Positions 23,030 through 31,980 of a stretch of 38,803 bases of DNA are shown here, in pieces (position 1 is the stretch's first letter; each line of letters begins with the position of its first letter). Both the position numbers and the translations under genes were made by a program. Origin of the DNA: an uncultured Bacillus sp. (GTDB lineage: Bacteria; Bacillota; Bacilli; Bacillales_B; DSM-18226); NCBI RefSeq assembly GCF_946478885.1, contig NZ_CAMLDX010000024.1, forward strand, positions 1-38,803. Direction: 5' to 3'. The notes under the pieces are model-generated. The model was not told where the DNA came from, did not search any database, and was given only the letters and a program-made list of their open reading frames with translations.

Positions 23030-23603
23030 GAATACTTTTAATATCTTTGATGATTTCGTCGAACGGGATTTTTGCTAATCCAGTATAATACTTCATAATT
23101 TTCCCTTCCCCGTTCACCAAAAAGAAATCGGTTCCATGAAGAACTTGGTCACCGGATTCAGGCTTTTTCACTATTGTCTTGAATGTAGTCAAAGCAAAAT
23201 TCTCAATTTCCTCTTGTTCATATCCAGTCAGAAAATGCCAGTTTTTGAAATCAACATTAAAGCTCTTGCCAAATTCCGTTAATGCCTCTGGTGTATCAAC
23301 TCCCGGATCGACACTAAAAGAGATAAATTCAATATTTTCAATTCCTTCTTCTTTAGCCAAATCCTGCAATTTTTTCATATTTGAAGTCATTGGAAGACAG
23401 ACGTCATTACAATTAGTAAAAATAAAATTAGCCACCCAAACCTTTCCTTTTAAATCCTTTAACCCAAAGGGCTTGCCATTTTGATCAGTATAGGAAAAAT
23501 CTTCAATCGGCCAATCTTTGGCATCCTTAATTCCTTTTTGCCCACATGCAGATAAAATTAACAGCGCTGTAACAATTAACAGCACAAACTGTTTCATCTT
23601 CAT
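23025..23603 (-). CDS. ypmQ: Sco1-family lipoprotein (YpmQ/BsSco)
   Basis: The 192-residue protein has a lipoprotein signal (LLILSACG, lipidated Cys about residue 20) and a thioredoxin-like Sco domain with the copper ligands of CNDVC (CxxxC) and the His in LHGTDFF. It should assemble the CuA centre of cytochrome c oxidase on the outer face of the membrane, or act as a thiol reductase. The ribosome site GGGGGTGG lies seven bases upstream. No oxidase genes are in the window. Confidence 0.9.
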   Translation of the reverse strand: MKMKQFVLLIVTALLILSACGQKGIKDAKDWPIEDFSYTDQNGKPFGLKDLKGKVWVANFIFTNCNDVCLPMTSNMKKLQDLAKEEGIENIEFISFSVDPGVDTPEALTEFGKSFNVDFKNWHFLTGYEQEEIENFALTTFKTIVKKPESGDQVLHGTDFFLVNGEGKIMKYYTGLAKIPFDEIIKDIKSIQ

Positions 23604-23803
23604 GCTGCCACCCCCTCATTTTTGTTTTGTATGATTAAACTAGATATTTTCAGGAATACATCCTCTGAAAACCGATATTTCATCCATCTTAAGCAACAAA
23701 ACATATACATTAAATATTTGAATATCGTTATTATTCTAGCAAATGTTATTGGAAGAAGAAAGTAGATTCTATGTCTAATTTGCAAACATTTATTTTTTTG
23801 CAA

Positions 23804-25417
23804 TTATTTCCATAAGGGGATACAAATTCGAAATGTCGTTCCATTTCCTTTATCACTTTCCACTTCAATTCTTCCCTTCATTCTTTCAACAATTTGATAG
23901 CAAACGGTAAGCCCCATCCCCGTGCCTTTCTCCTTTAGTGAGTAGAATGCAGTACCGAGGCGTTCAATCTCTTCCTGCGTCATTCCAATGCCAGTGTCCG
24001 CCACCTTAAAGACACCGTAATCCCCCTCCTGATAATAGCTTAATGAGAGCTTTCCGCCATCCTTCATTGCCTCAATTCCATTTTTCAAAATATTAATCAA
24101 CACCTGTTGCAGCTCACCCTTATTCCCTTTTATCGCAACCCGCTCTAAAACAGGAATCTCTATCGTGATATTCTTCGACATCATTGCATATGAATTCATT
24201 AAATCCATGACCTTTTCAGCTAATTCATCCCCTCGAATGCTTTCAGTATGTTCCAAATCCGGTTTTGCCAAGGAAAGATAATCGTTAATAATGGTCTCCG
24301 CCCGATTCATTTCATCTATCATCAAACGGATATACATCCGCTCCTCTTCACTCATTTGTTCCTTTGCCAGAAAGATTTGCAGAAAACCCTTTACAACGGT
24401 CATGGGATTTCGAATTTCATGCGCCACCGATGCGGCCAGCTGCCCGATTGCATTCATTTTTTCAGCACGCTGGAGTTCCCGATGAAATTTTGATTTTTCC
24501 ATGATATTTTCCATTTCATCTAAGGCTTCTTCAAAGTTATGTAAGATCAAATTTCTTGGTGCCGAGCTTAATTGCTCTGATGCTGCCGAAAGCTTTTCGA
24601 ATAATACAGAGAGCTGCTGCGTCATGATATTAAACCGTTCAGATAATAATCCCAGATCCGAATTATCCTCAACCTTTAAGTTTACATTAAAATTTCCATT
24701 GCTCACTTCATTTATGCCGTCCATCAATTCATTCACAGGCTCCAGCACTTTCAGAGTCCATTTTCTTAAAATAAGATAGACACATGGCGTGATAACAAGC
24801 AACGTTAAAAGCAGAATAATCATATATTTTTTTTGCAGGGATTGAATCTCTGAAGCACTGATATCCACCCCGAACAAGGCGACAATTTCCCCGTCCGTTC
24901 GCTTGATTGGAGAAAAGGCTGTAATCCAAGTTCCGTTTGAGTCCTGATAAATATTGCTATTAGCTGGCTTCCCGGTTTTCAGGACTTTGTTAAAGCCTGC
25001 CATAAATTCATTACTAGCTTTGTAGTTTGATAGGGAATGTCTGCCTACTTTATTATGATTCTGTACCGAAGCAGCGATAAAAATTTCATCATCACTATTT
25101 AATTCATTATCTACAATAAAACTATTTAAATAGATGGAATTTTCCTCATTGAAAATCGACAAGCTTTGTTTGATTTTAATATAATCCAAATCATTTTCAT
25201 CTTTTGTTTGGATTATGGATTCTACTCTCACAGGATCAATCGTAGTACTCCATACTGAAGCGACATCAAGGGCATGTCTTGACAATTGATCCTCAATCTG
25301 TCGGAACTGCAGTAGATATCCACAAATTGCCGTTAGGGTCACAATCGAAAAAGACATAAAAAAAGAAAAAAGCAAGATTTTTCTATACAAGGGGAAATTT
25401 CTGAAAAAATCTTTCAT
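23804..25417 (-). CDS. Membrane sensor histidine kinase, sporulation-kinase-like
   Basis: The 537-residue kinase has a helix at about 13-36, an extracellular sensor domain at 37-195 (Cache-like by pattern, ending GEIVALFGVDISASE), a second helix at 198-218, HAMP at about 219-272, a HisKA domain with SVAHEIRNPMTVVKGFLQ (phospho-acceptor H333), and an ATPase domain with NILKNGIEAM, DTGIGM and GTGMGL. The HisKA sequence is of the kind seen in KinA-KinE, which feed Spo0F. No response regulator is adjacent, which also fits an orphan phosphorelay kinase. The signal is unknown. GGTGA lies seven bases before the ATG. Confidence 0.87.
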   Translation of the reverse strand: MKDFFRNFPLYRKILLFSFFMSFSIVTLTAICGYLLQFRQIEDQLSRHALDVASVWSTTIDPVRVESIIQTKDENDLDYIKIKQSLSIFNEENSIYLNSFIVDNELNSDDEIFIAASVQNHNKVGRHSLSNYKASNEFMAGFNKVLKTGKPANSNIYQDSNGTWITAFSPIKRTDGEIVALFGVDISASEIQSLQKKYMIILLLTLLVITPCVYLILRKWTLKVLEPVNELMDGINEVSNGNFNVNLKVEDNSDLGLLSERFNIMTQQLSVLFEKLSAASEQLSSAPRNLILHNFEEALDEMENIMEKSKFHRELQRAEKMNAIGQLAASVAHEIRNPMTVVKGFLQIFLAKEQMSEEERMYIRLMIDEMNRAETIINDYLSLAKPDLEHTESIRGDELAEKVMDLMNSYAMMSKNITIEIPVLERVAIKGNKGELQQVLINILKNGIEAMKDGGKLSLSYYQEGDYGVFKVADTGIGMTQEEIERLGTAFYSLKEKGTGMGLTVCYQIVERMKGRIEVESDKGNGTTFRICIPLWK

Positions 25418-25927
25418 ACATCATTCACCGGTTCCTTTAATCAATTTCAACATTTTTCAGAGTAAAAATGAATGAATATCGTGAAAAGTCAACTTTTATG
25501 AAAGCTGAACAACCGTTCAACAAACAGCTTCAAAGAGAAGAGAAAATTGTGCAGAATACTGTTAGTTATTCTTCGACAATCTTTATCAAAATCCCTGCTA
25601 AATTAAGAATTTTTTATATATGAATGATTGTTATCATGATATCTGATAATGGCTGTTTTCACTGAACTGATCACTCTGGCTGATGAATTCTGTTTCTAAC
25701 ACTTTATTTTCCGCACGAGCAGCCATTAAAACTCTAAGTGGTAGCAAAGAAAAAAAGCTTTGCTGTTCACTCGTACCTTCAGTAACACAAAAGATCTGTC
25801 CTAAAAGGAAAGGTGCCAGGCACCACAATCCAATATCTAGTATCACATTGCACCAATCAGCACGGATATAGATCAATTGTGGATATCTGACACCTTATGA
25901 AACAGCCTATCTGGAGAATGTTGACCT
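25418..25927. other. Gene-free interval of about 510 bases
   Basis: Neither strand has a frame with a credible ribosome site and family features. Contents: a hairpin AGCAAAG/CTTTGCT (25743-25749 with 25758-25764), the palindrome GGTGCCAGGCACC (25812-25824) and a related CTGACACC-type element near 25887-25895. No clear terminator for hypE or promoter for the kinase was found. Confidence 0.5.
25812..25824. repeat. GGTGCCAGGCACC palindrome, REP-like
   Basis: A perfect 6-bp-arm palindrome with a one-base centre, with a degenerate partner (GGTGTCAG on the minus strand) about 65-70 bases further on. Similar GGTGTCAGGCACC-type motifs occur as dispersed intergenic repeats in some bacteria; only one copy pair is visible here. 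Confidence 0.4.
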
Positions 25928-26932
25928 TTAGCATATACGTGGAAGCATGGTTCCCGCTAAGCGGTTAAGCATTCTCTTGGAACCAAGTGGAGTTTCAAGC
26001 AGCAATCTTCCTGTGTCACAGTCAATTTGCGTTATTTCCCCGATACACACAGCATCCTTTCCTTCCGGATGGCTCTGCAAAATACGCAGGACTTCTTCTT
26101 TACTTTCATTCGGTACTATTACAATGGCCTTTCCTTCGTTTGCTATATATAGTGGATCAAAGCCAAGCAAATCGCATGCACCGGTTACTTCAGATTTAAT
26201 CGGAATTTGCTTTTCCTTAATAACAATGCTGAGTGAAAAATCTTCGGCAATTTCTACGAGAGTGGTCGCCAGCCCCCCTCTAGTCGGATCGCGCATGATC
26301 CGTACTTCATCTACCCCTTGCACAACATCTGCAAGCATATGATTAAGTGACGCACAATCACTATTGAGCGGAATCTGAATCCCTAATTCTCCGCGTGCCG
26401 TGAGAATGGCAAGCCCGTGATCCCCTATGGTTCCTGAGATGATGACAGCATCCCCTGACTGGAATGCAGGAGTCACTTTATCATGCTCAACCACCCCTAT
26501 TCCGGTTGTATTAATATACAAACCGTCGCAGCTGCCACGTTCTACTACCTTTGTATCACCGGCAATGATCGACACTTTCGCTTTTTTCGCCTCTTTTGCC
26601 ATATCCGCCACAATCATTTTTAAATCTGACATTGGAAAGCCTTCTTCAATGACAAACCCACACGTCAAATACAAGGGTTTCGCTCCGCTGACAGCTAGGT
26701 CATTCACTGTCCCGGCAATCGATAGCTTGCCAATCGTTCCTCCAGGAAAAAAAATAGGCTTAATCACAAAAGAATCTGTCGTTACAGCAATCCTTTGCGA
26801 GTTCAAATTGAGTATGGATGCATCAAACATGGCTTCTTTGTGATGACCGAATTCCTTCACAAATAAATCATGAATCAATCGATGGCTCAATTCTCCTCCG
26901 TCACCGTGTGCAAGGCTAATTACTTTTTCCAT
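25928..26932 (-). CDS. hypE: Hydrogenase maturation protein HypE
   Basis: The 334-residue enzyme belongs to the PurM/SelD fold. It starts LAHGDGGELSHRLI and ends in PRIC, whose terminal cysteine receives the carbamoyl group from HypF and is dehydrated with ATP to a thiocyanate, the source of the Fe-CN ligands. GDTKVVERG and RDPTRGGLATTLVEIAE are typical. The ATG at 26932 overlaps the hypD stop by one base (TAATG). It is the last gene of the hydrogenase operon. Confidence 0.95.
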   Translation of the reverse strand: MEKVISLAHGDGGELSHRLIHDLFVKEFGHHKEAMFDASILNLNSQRIAVTTDSFVIKPIFFPGGTIGKLSIAGTVNDLAVSGAKPLYLTCGFVIEEGFPMSDLKMIVADMAKEAKKAKVSIIAGDTKVVERGSCDGLYINTTGIGVVEHDKVTPAFQSGDAVIISGTIGDHGLAILTARGELGIQIPLNSDCASLNHMLADVVQGVDEVRIMRDPTRGGLATTLVEIAEDFSLSIVIKEKQIPIKSEVTGACDLLGFDPLYIANEGKAIVIVPNESKEEVLRILQSHPEGKDAVCIGEITQIDCDTGRLLLETPLGSKRMLNRLAGTMLPRIC

Positions 26933-28044
26933 TAAAAACTCTCCCTCATGTATTGATAGTATGCCGAACAGCTTCCTTCGGATGAAACCATGCATGGACC
27001 AATTGGATTTAAAGGATGGCAAGCCTTTGCAAATAAGGGACACTCTTTAGGAGAAATAAGTCCTCTTATAACTTCTCCACAGCGACATTTTGTTTTTCTC
27101 GGTTCCGGTACTTGGATCTGATATTTCTTCTTCGCATTAAACCGCTCAAACTCCGGCTTCAAATCAAGCCCGCTTGCTGGAATGACACCTATCCCACGCC
27201 ATGCTTCATCGCATAGTGTAAAATAATGTGCCATTAATTCCTGAGCCACTTCATTTCCTTTCTTCGTGACAACAGATGGATGATCATTGATTATTTCTTT
27301 CTTATCCTGATAAGCAAGTTCAATTAACTTATAGATGCCGCTCAATAGCTGTGCCGGTTCGAATCCAGTAATAACACCGCTTATCCCAAATTCTTGCGGT
27401 AAATATTGATAGGAATCTTCACCAAGAACAATCGATACATGACCTGGCAATATAAATCCGTCAAGTTGAATCTCTCCGGCATTCAATAAATATCGCAAAA
27501 TCGGTTCAACGAGTTTCGTTGTCATCCAAATAGTAAAATTATCCAGATTCTTTCTCTCTGCCTCTTTTACTAATAACGAAAGAATCGGAATCGTCGTTTC
27601 AAACCCAATGCCAAGAAAGATGATATCTTTATCCGGATTTTCCTCCGCAATTGTAATAGCATCAACGGGAGAATACAGGACTCTGATATCTTTCCCTTTT
27701 GTTTTTTCATCCATCAAGGAATAAGCAGAACCCGGAACACGCATCATATCGCCAAAGGTACAAATAATCCGATTCTCTCCCTGTGCTAAGGCAATCATGC
27801 TGTCAATTGATTGCTGGTCCGTCACACATACAGGACATCCCGGACCGGAAATCAGGTGTACATGCTCAATTAATGCCTGTTTCACACCAGACCTGGCCAA
27901 TGCCATCGTATGAGAGCCGCAAACCTCCATAAATACCGGCCGCCGATTATATTTCTGTTTAAACTTTTCTGCCAGTTCAACCACCGCATCAAGAATCGGC
28001 AGACAGACTTCAGGATTAGAGGATTGAGTTTGCATTTCGAGCAT
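26932..28044 (-). CDS. hypD: Hydrogenase maturation protein HypD
   Basis: The 370-residue Fe-S protein is the scaffold, with HypC, on which the Fe(CN)2CO unit is built. It shows FMEVCGSHTM, ISGPGCPVCVTD, LGIGFETT and the C-terminal cluster cysteines (CRCG, CPLF, CHP, CMV). I chose the ATG at 28044, ten bases after GGAGGAAA; Met 20 (28035) is also possible. It overlaps hypC by 29 bases. Confidence 0.95.
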   Translation of the reverse strand: MLEMQTQSSNPEVCLPILDAVVELAEKFKQKYNRRPVFMEVCGSHTMALARSGVKQALIEHVHLISGPGCPVCVTDQQSIDSMIALAQGENRIICTFGDMMRVPGSAYSLMDEKTKGKDIRVLYSPVDAITIAEENPDKDIIFLGIGFETTIPILSLLVKEAERKNLDNFTIWMTTKLVEPILRYLLNAGEIQLDGFILPGHVSIVLGEDSYQYLPQEFGISGVITGFEPAQLLSGIYKLIELAYQDKKEIINDHPSVVTKKGNEVAQELMAHYFTLCDEAWRGIGVIPASGLDLKPEFERFNAKKKYQIQVPEPRKTKCRCGEVIRGLISPKECPLFAKACHPLNPIGPCMVSSEGSCSAYYQYMRESF

Positions 28045-28252
28045 TTGAAAATTTCCTCCATTCTTCCATGCTTTCTTTTGCATATTCCTCATCTATAATG
28101 GACATAGCCTGTCCAGCATGGACAATCACATAATCGCCAACTTCTGCCTCAGGAACAAAAATAGTGCCCACTGTTGTCTGCGAGCCCAGTACATCCACAA
28201 CTGCACTATATTCATGTTTTTCAACAATTTTTGCCGGAACCCCAACACACAT
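28016..28252 (-). CDS. hypC: Hydrogenase maturation chaperone HypC
   Basis: The 78-residue protein starts MCVGVPAKI, with the essential Cys2 that binds the Fe(CN)2CO moiety, and has the family segments GSQTTVG and VGDYVIVHAGQAMSIID. It starts directly at the hypF stop (TAAATG). Its partners are HypD and the hydrogenase large subunit precursor. The C-terminal tail of about 20 residues overlaps the start of hypD. Confidence 0.95.
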   Translation of the reverse strand: MCVGVPAKIVEKHEYSAVVDVLGSQTTVGTIFVPEAEVGDYVIVHAGQAMSIIDEEYAKESMEEWRKFSNARNANSIL

Positions 28253-30538
28253 TTATACTTCCTCCCTTTTCGTTGCAGCCGCCATCATCTGACCATATGA
28301 CAATCCACCGTCATTACAGGGTACCCTTTGGTGGGTATAGCCCTTAAAGCCATTCTTCTCTAGTTCCTCAATCAGTCTCCATTTCAAGTACCGATTATGA
28401 AAACTGCCGCCTGATAGTACAACCCGTCTCGAAAAATCCGGATTATATTCGGAAAGCTGCATAAGGCAAACCATAATAGATTGGACGAGGGTTTCATGGA
28501 ATGCTGTACTAATCTCACGAATGTCCTTCTGTTTCTGCATATCACGGCAGATTTCTTCCAACATACTAGAGAAATCAAATTTCAGTATATGATCGGATGA
28601 ATGAATTTGATAAGGATATGCTTTCACGCGCCGATTCAAATCCGCATACTCAGAAAGCCTGATCGCAGCTTCCCCGTCATAGGTAGAGATGGTACAAAGG
28701 CCGGTTATCGCGCTGACCGCATCAAACAATCGGCCGCAAGTCCCTGCCCAAACCGTATTTACTCCTTGCTTGATCATTGCCTGCAAAACATCGATCTCTG
28801 CCGCACAGTCAGGAAACCTTGCATAACAGTATGACTTGCCTTCTTCACCCAAAAGCCCAAGCAGCATACCAGTTGCATTTCTCCATGGCTCCCTAATACA
28901 CTTTTCAACACCTGGCAGCGGAGTGCAGGTTAAATGAGCTAACCGTTTATATTTTTGATAATTCCCATAAAATATTTCAAATCCCCAAATAGTGCCATCT
29001 GGACCATAGCCTGTTCCATCAAGAATGACAGCAAATACATTGCCCTCTAAATAATTATCTGCCATACATGAAGCCATATGTGCATGGTGATGCTGAATTT
29101 CTAAAATATGCTGAAAAGGATATTTTTCAGCTATCATTCTGACATTATAGGCTGGGTGTTGATCCAGAACAGCCGTATCCAACGGAATATCGATCCAATT
29201 GAGAAGATGATCGAGTTCACGTTGCAAATGATCCATTGTTTCAATGTTCTCTAGATCCCCGATATGTGGCCCTATAAATACTTGTTCATTTCGTCCAATT
29301 GTAAAGGTCGACTTTTGCTGACCGCCAAATGCTACAATCCCATGCACTTGTTTTTCTGTTATGAACGGATCCGGTACGTATCCTCTTGACCGTCTGAAAA
29401 AATCGGTTTTACCTGCCGTAATTTGTAGAACAGAATCGTCAAGCGGATGTAGGATTTCCCGTTTATGAAGCAGAATGTAGTCCGCAATTCCCTGTAACTG
29501 ATGACAGGCTTCTTCATCCTTGTACATAATCGGCATGCCTGACAGATTGGCGCTTGTCATCACAACTGAAGTAATTTTTCGCGAATGAAATAACAAGTGG
29601 TGTAGAGGTGTGTATGGGAGCATGACACCAAGTGTACTCATTCCCGGAGCAACTTCTTCTGCAATTGCATGGGTGCTTTTCTTCGAAACTACGACAATCG
29701 GGGCCTCAGGACTTCGCAGCATTCTCTCTTCCTCTGGAACAATGACAGCAAGATTTTTAACTTCCTCTATATTAGCACACATGATCGCCAGCGGCCTGAC
29801 TGGTCTGCCTTTTCGTTTGCGTAATAATCGAACTGCCTCAGCATTGGTCGCATCGCAGCATAAATGATAACCACTGATTCCTTTAATGGCTACAATGCTT
29901 CCATGCCTGATTAATGAGGCCGCCAATTCAATCGGATCCGGGCACAAAATTTCTGTTCCGCCCAGCTTCTTTATCATTACCTCAGGTCCGCACTCCGGAC
30001 AAGCAATCGGCTGTGCATGATGTCTACGATTCATCGGATCTAGATATTCCTCTTCACATTGAGAACAGAGCGGGTAAGGTGCCATTGTCGTATATGGTCG
30101 ATCATAAGGCAATTCACGAATGATCGTATATCGTGGTCCACATTGTGTACAGTTGATTAAGGGATAGTGATAACGAAAATCATTCGGATTGTTCATTTCC
30201 TCCAAACATTCATCGCAAACTGCTGAATCAACCGGAATGACGAGCATCGATTTACCGGTTCTTTCACTTTCAATAATCGTAAAAGATTTATGGTTCTCAA
30301 GCTCTGCCTGTTCGACGAGGATTGATTCGATTCTAGCCAAACGTGGAGCCTTGTTTTTTAGATCCAATAAGAATAAATCTAAATGGTCATGATTTCCTTC
30401 AATATGGATATTAACCCCATCCATATTGTTTTGAACGGTACCAAACAAATTCCATGCTTCAGCCAGTTGATAGACAAAAGGGCGAAATCCTACACCCTGA
30501 ACTCTGCCGCGGACAATTATTTTTCTTGCTTCGTCCAT
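28253..30538 (-). CDS. hypF: Carbamoyltransferase HypF
   Basis: The 761-residue enzyme makes the carbamoyl group of the hydrogenase CN ligands from carbamoyl phosphate. Domains in order: acylphosphatase (VRGRVQGVGFRPFVYQLA, residues 9-26), two zinc-finger pairs (CDECLEEM with CTQCGPRYT; CSQCEEEY with CPECGPEV, about 105-190), a YrdC-like domain with SGYHLCCDA (about 205-380), and a Kae1-like domain with HHHAHMASCM. Length is the family norm. It overlaps hypB by 22 bases. Confidence 0.96.
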   Translation of the reverse strand: MDEARKIIVRGRVQGVGFRPFVYQLAEAWNLFGTVQNNMDGVNIHIEGNHDHLDLFLLDLKNKAPRLARIESILVEQAELENHKSFTIIESERTGKSMLVIPVDSAVCDECLEEMNNPNDFRYHYPLINCTQCGPRYTIIRELPYDRPYTTMAPYPLCSQCEEEYLDPMNRRHHAQPIACPECGPEVMIKKLGGTEILCPDPIELAASLIRHGSIVAIKGISGYHLCCDATNAEAVRLLRKRKGRPVRPLAIMCANIEEVKNLAVIVPEEERMLRSPEAPIVVVSKKSTHAIAEEVAPGMSTLGVMLPYTPLHHLLFHSRKITSVVMTSANLSGMPIMYKDEEACHQLQGIADYILLHKREILHPLDDSVLQITAGKTDFFRRSRGYVPDPFITEKQVHGIVAFGGQQKSTFTIGRNEQVFIGPHIGDLENIETMDHLQRELDHLLNWIDIPLDTAVLDQHPAYNVRMIAEKYPFQHILEIQHHHAHMASCMADNYLEGNVFAVILDGTGYGPDGTIWGFEIFYGNYQKYKRLAHLTCTPLPGVEKCIREPWRNATGMLLGLLGEEGKSYCYARFPDCAAEIDVLQAMIKQGVNTVWAGTCGRLFDAVSAITGLCTISTYDGEAAIRLSEYADLNRRVKAYPYQIHSSDHILKFDFSSMLEEICRDMQKQKDIREISTAFHETLVQSIMVCLMQLSEYNPDFSRRVVLSGGSFHNRYLKWRLIEELEKNGFKGYTHQRVPCNDGGLSYGQMMAAATKREEV

Positions 30539-31182
30539 AAATGGTACGCCTCTTCAATCCAGGAAAACCACTGTTCTAAGCCTTCCTTTGTTTTAGCTGA
30601 AAGCGTAATAAGTTTGGATTGAGGATTGATACCTTCCAAGTCCTTGATAGCAGTATCGACATCAAAGTCTAAATAAGGAAGCAAATCAATTTTATTTAAT
30701 AGAACCAGTTCAGTTCTCATAAACATTTGCGGATATTTTGGTATTTTATCGTTGCCTTCCGGAACACTTAAAACAGCAACCTTATGGTTCTGTCCTAAAT
30801 CATAACCGGACGGACAAACTAAGTTTCCTACATTTTCAATGAATAATATGTCAATTTCATCAAGATCGAATTCAGCCAAACTAGCAGCTACCATTCTTGC
30901 ATCTAAGTGGCAGCCCCCATGGGTATTAATTTGAACAGCTTGGGCACCCATTGCTCGAATCCTGTCTGCATCACGTTCAGTTGCCAAGTCTCCTTCAATA
31001 ACTCCTATTGAATATCTTCCCGATAATGAACGTACAGTTTCTTCTAAAAGGGTTGTTTTTCCTGCACCTGGCGAACTCATTAAATTGATGACAAGTGTTT
31101 TCGAATTTGTAAATAACTCCCGATTAAATTCTGCTGCTTTATTGTTATTAGTCAATACATCTGTTCTTAATGTGACCTTCAT
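30517..31182 (-). CDS. hypB: Nickel-insertion GTPase HypB
   Basis: The 221-residue GTPase has the P-loop SSPGAGKTT (about 36-44), the metal site THGGCHLDARM, IENVGNLVCP and the guanine motif NKIDLLPY. The N-terminal CxxCGC nickel site and His-rich stretch of some HypB proteins are absent, so nickel storage is not expected. It works with HypA to deliver nickel to the large subunit. Its start overlaps the hypA stop by four bases. Confidence 0.95.
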   Translation of the reverse strand: MKVTLRTDVLTNNNKAAEFNRELFTNSKTLVINLMSSPGAGKTTLLEETVRSLSGRYSIGVIEGDLATERDADRIRAMGAQAVQINTHGGCHLDARMVAASLAEFDLDEIDILFIENVGNLVCPSGYDLGQNHKVAVLSVPEGNDKIPKYPQMFMRTELVLLNKIDLLPYLDFDVDTAIKDLEGINPQSKLITLSAKTKEGLEQWFSWIEEAYHLWTKQEK

Positions 31183-31538
31183 TCTTTGTCCTCTCCTTCA
31201 TACGACAAAACTTGAAATGTTTCCCCTGCTTTTATCATGCCTGAGGGCATACTACAGGCAGGGCAAATAGATATTTTCAAGTCTGGTTTATAATTCGTAT
31301 GGCAAAAAATACATTCTGCTTCTGCCTCTTCGATGACAATCTCGAGTCTTGCATCCTCGGTAAACAATGCCGGATTTTGCTCTTTATAAATAAGAAAGGC
31401 CATTCGCAATGCATCCGGCATGGCATTGGATAATTCACCGACGATTAACTCAATCTTCTTGATTTTCGTGATGTTCCTTGTTGAAGCATCATCCTGGACC
31501 AGGTTTAAGATATCTCCCATTAGTGCCATTTCATGCAT
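31179..31538 (-). CDS. hypA: Nickel metallochaperone HypA
   Basis: The 119-residue protein begins MHEMALM, so His2 is in place to bind nickel; that fixes the start at 31538 rather than three codons earlier. The zinc site uses CIFC and CPAC (CxxC pairs about 16 residues apart). It delivers nickel with HypB. AGGA lies eight bases upstream. It follows an unrecognised Cys-rich gene at a 20-base distance. Confidence 0.95.
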   Translation of the reverse strand: MHEMALMGDILNLVQDDASTRNITKIKKIELIVGELSNAMPDALRMAFLIYKEQNPALFTEDARLEIVIEEAEAECIFCHTNYKPDLKISICPACSMPSGMIKAGETFQVLSYEGEDKE

Positions 31539-31558
31539 ATTGATCATCCTGTATATTT

Positions 31559-31978
31559 TTATTTCAAACCTACATAATACCCGTCCTTTTGTTTTTTTAC
31601 GGGGTATTCTAGTATTATTTGATGATTACAAGGTTCAAATTCAAATAATTTTATTTCTTTCTCACATGTTAAACATTTACAGGTAAAATCTGCTGTTGAA
31701 AGATATAACAATTGCGAGCAACTCAGGCAAATACCACTGTAGGCTTTTATAGATCCTTCATCATAGGAAATGATACAGGGACGTCCATTGATTCTTTTCT
31801 GTTCCACCTTACGGCTCACATAAGTGTTGTCAGTAAGATAGAACCATTTAATTCCCAGTAATTGATCAGCAACCTTGTTAATTTTTTCCATATCATCTTC
31901 CATGATAGGCTCATAAATAGAAGTTACCGTCTTCAATAATCCCGTTTTCATCTCTTTAAAAAAATCAAGCCGATTCAT
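31559..31978 (-). CDS. Unrecognised Cys-rich protein in the hydrogenase operon
   Basis: The 139-residue protein has an amphipathic N-terminal half and a C-terminal metal-site-like region: CLSC at about residues 84-87, then CKCLTC about 15 residues later, and a further Cys-Asn-His. This looks like a zinc-ribbon or rubredoxin-like site. The ATG at 31978 lies two bases after the protease stop and nine bases after GGAG. Position between the maturation protease and hypA suggests a role in assembly or electron transfer of the hydrogenase, similar in place to HupH/HoxV/HupI-type accessory genes, but I see no family match. Confidence 0.7.
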   Translation of the reverse strand: MNRLDFFKEMKTGLLKTVTSIYEPIMEDDMEKINKVADQLLGIKWFYLTDNTYVSRKVEQKRINGRPCIISYDEGSIKAYSGICLSCSQLLYLSTADFTCKCLTCEKEIKLFEFEPCNHQIILEYPVKKQKDGYYVGLK

Positions 31979-31980
31979 GG

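Noticed and set aside
23600..23803. 67-codon minus-strand frame between the kinase and ypmQ
   Set aside because: No ribosome site, odd composition and no family features; it overlaps the expected promoter and leader of ypmQ.
25634..25876. 80-codon frames on both strands in the gap before hypE
   Set aside because: No start signal or recognisable features; mutual antisense frames in unconstrained sequence.
25947..26843. Long plus-strand frames opposite hypE
   Set aside because: Antisense to a gene with clear HypE motifs; Ser/Pro/Thr-rich translations typical of shadow frames.
26933..27043. 37-residue N-terminal extension of HypE
   Set aside because: It overlaps hypD; the family start MEKVISLAHGDGG with TAATG coupling is clearly at 26932.
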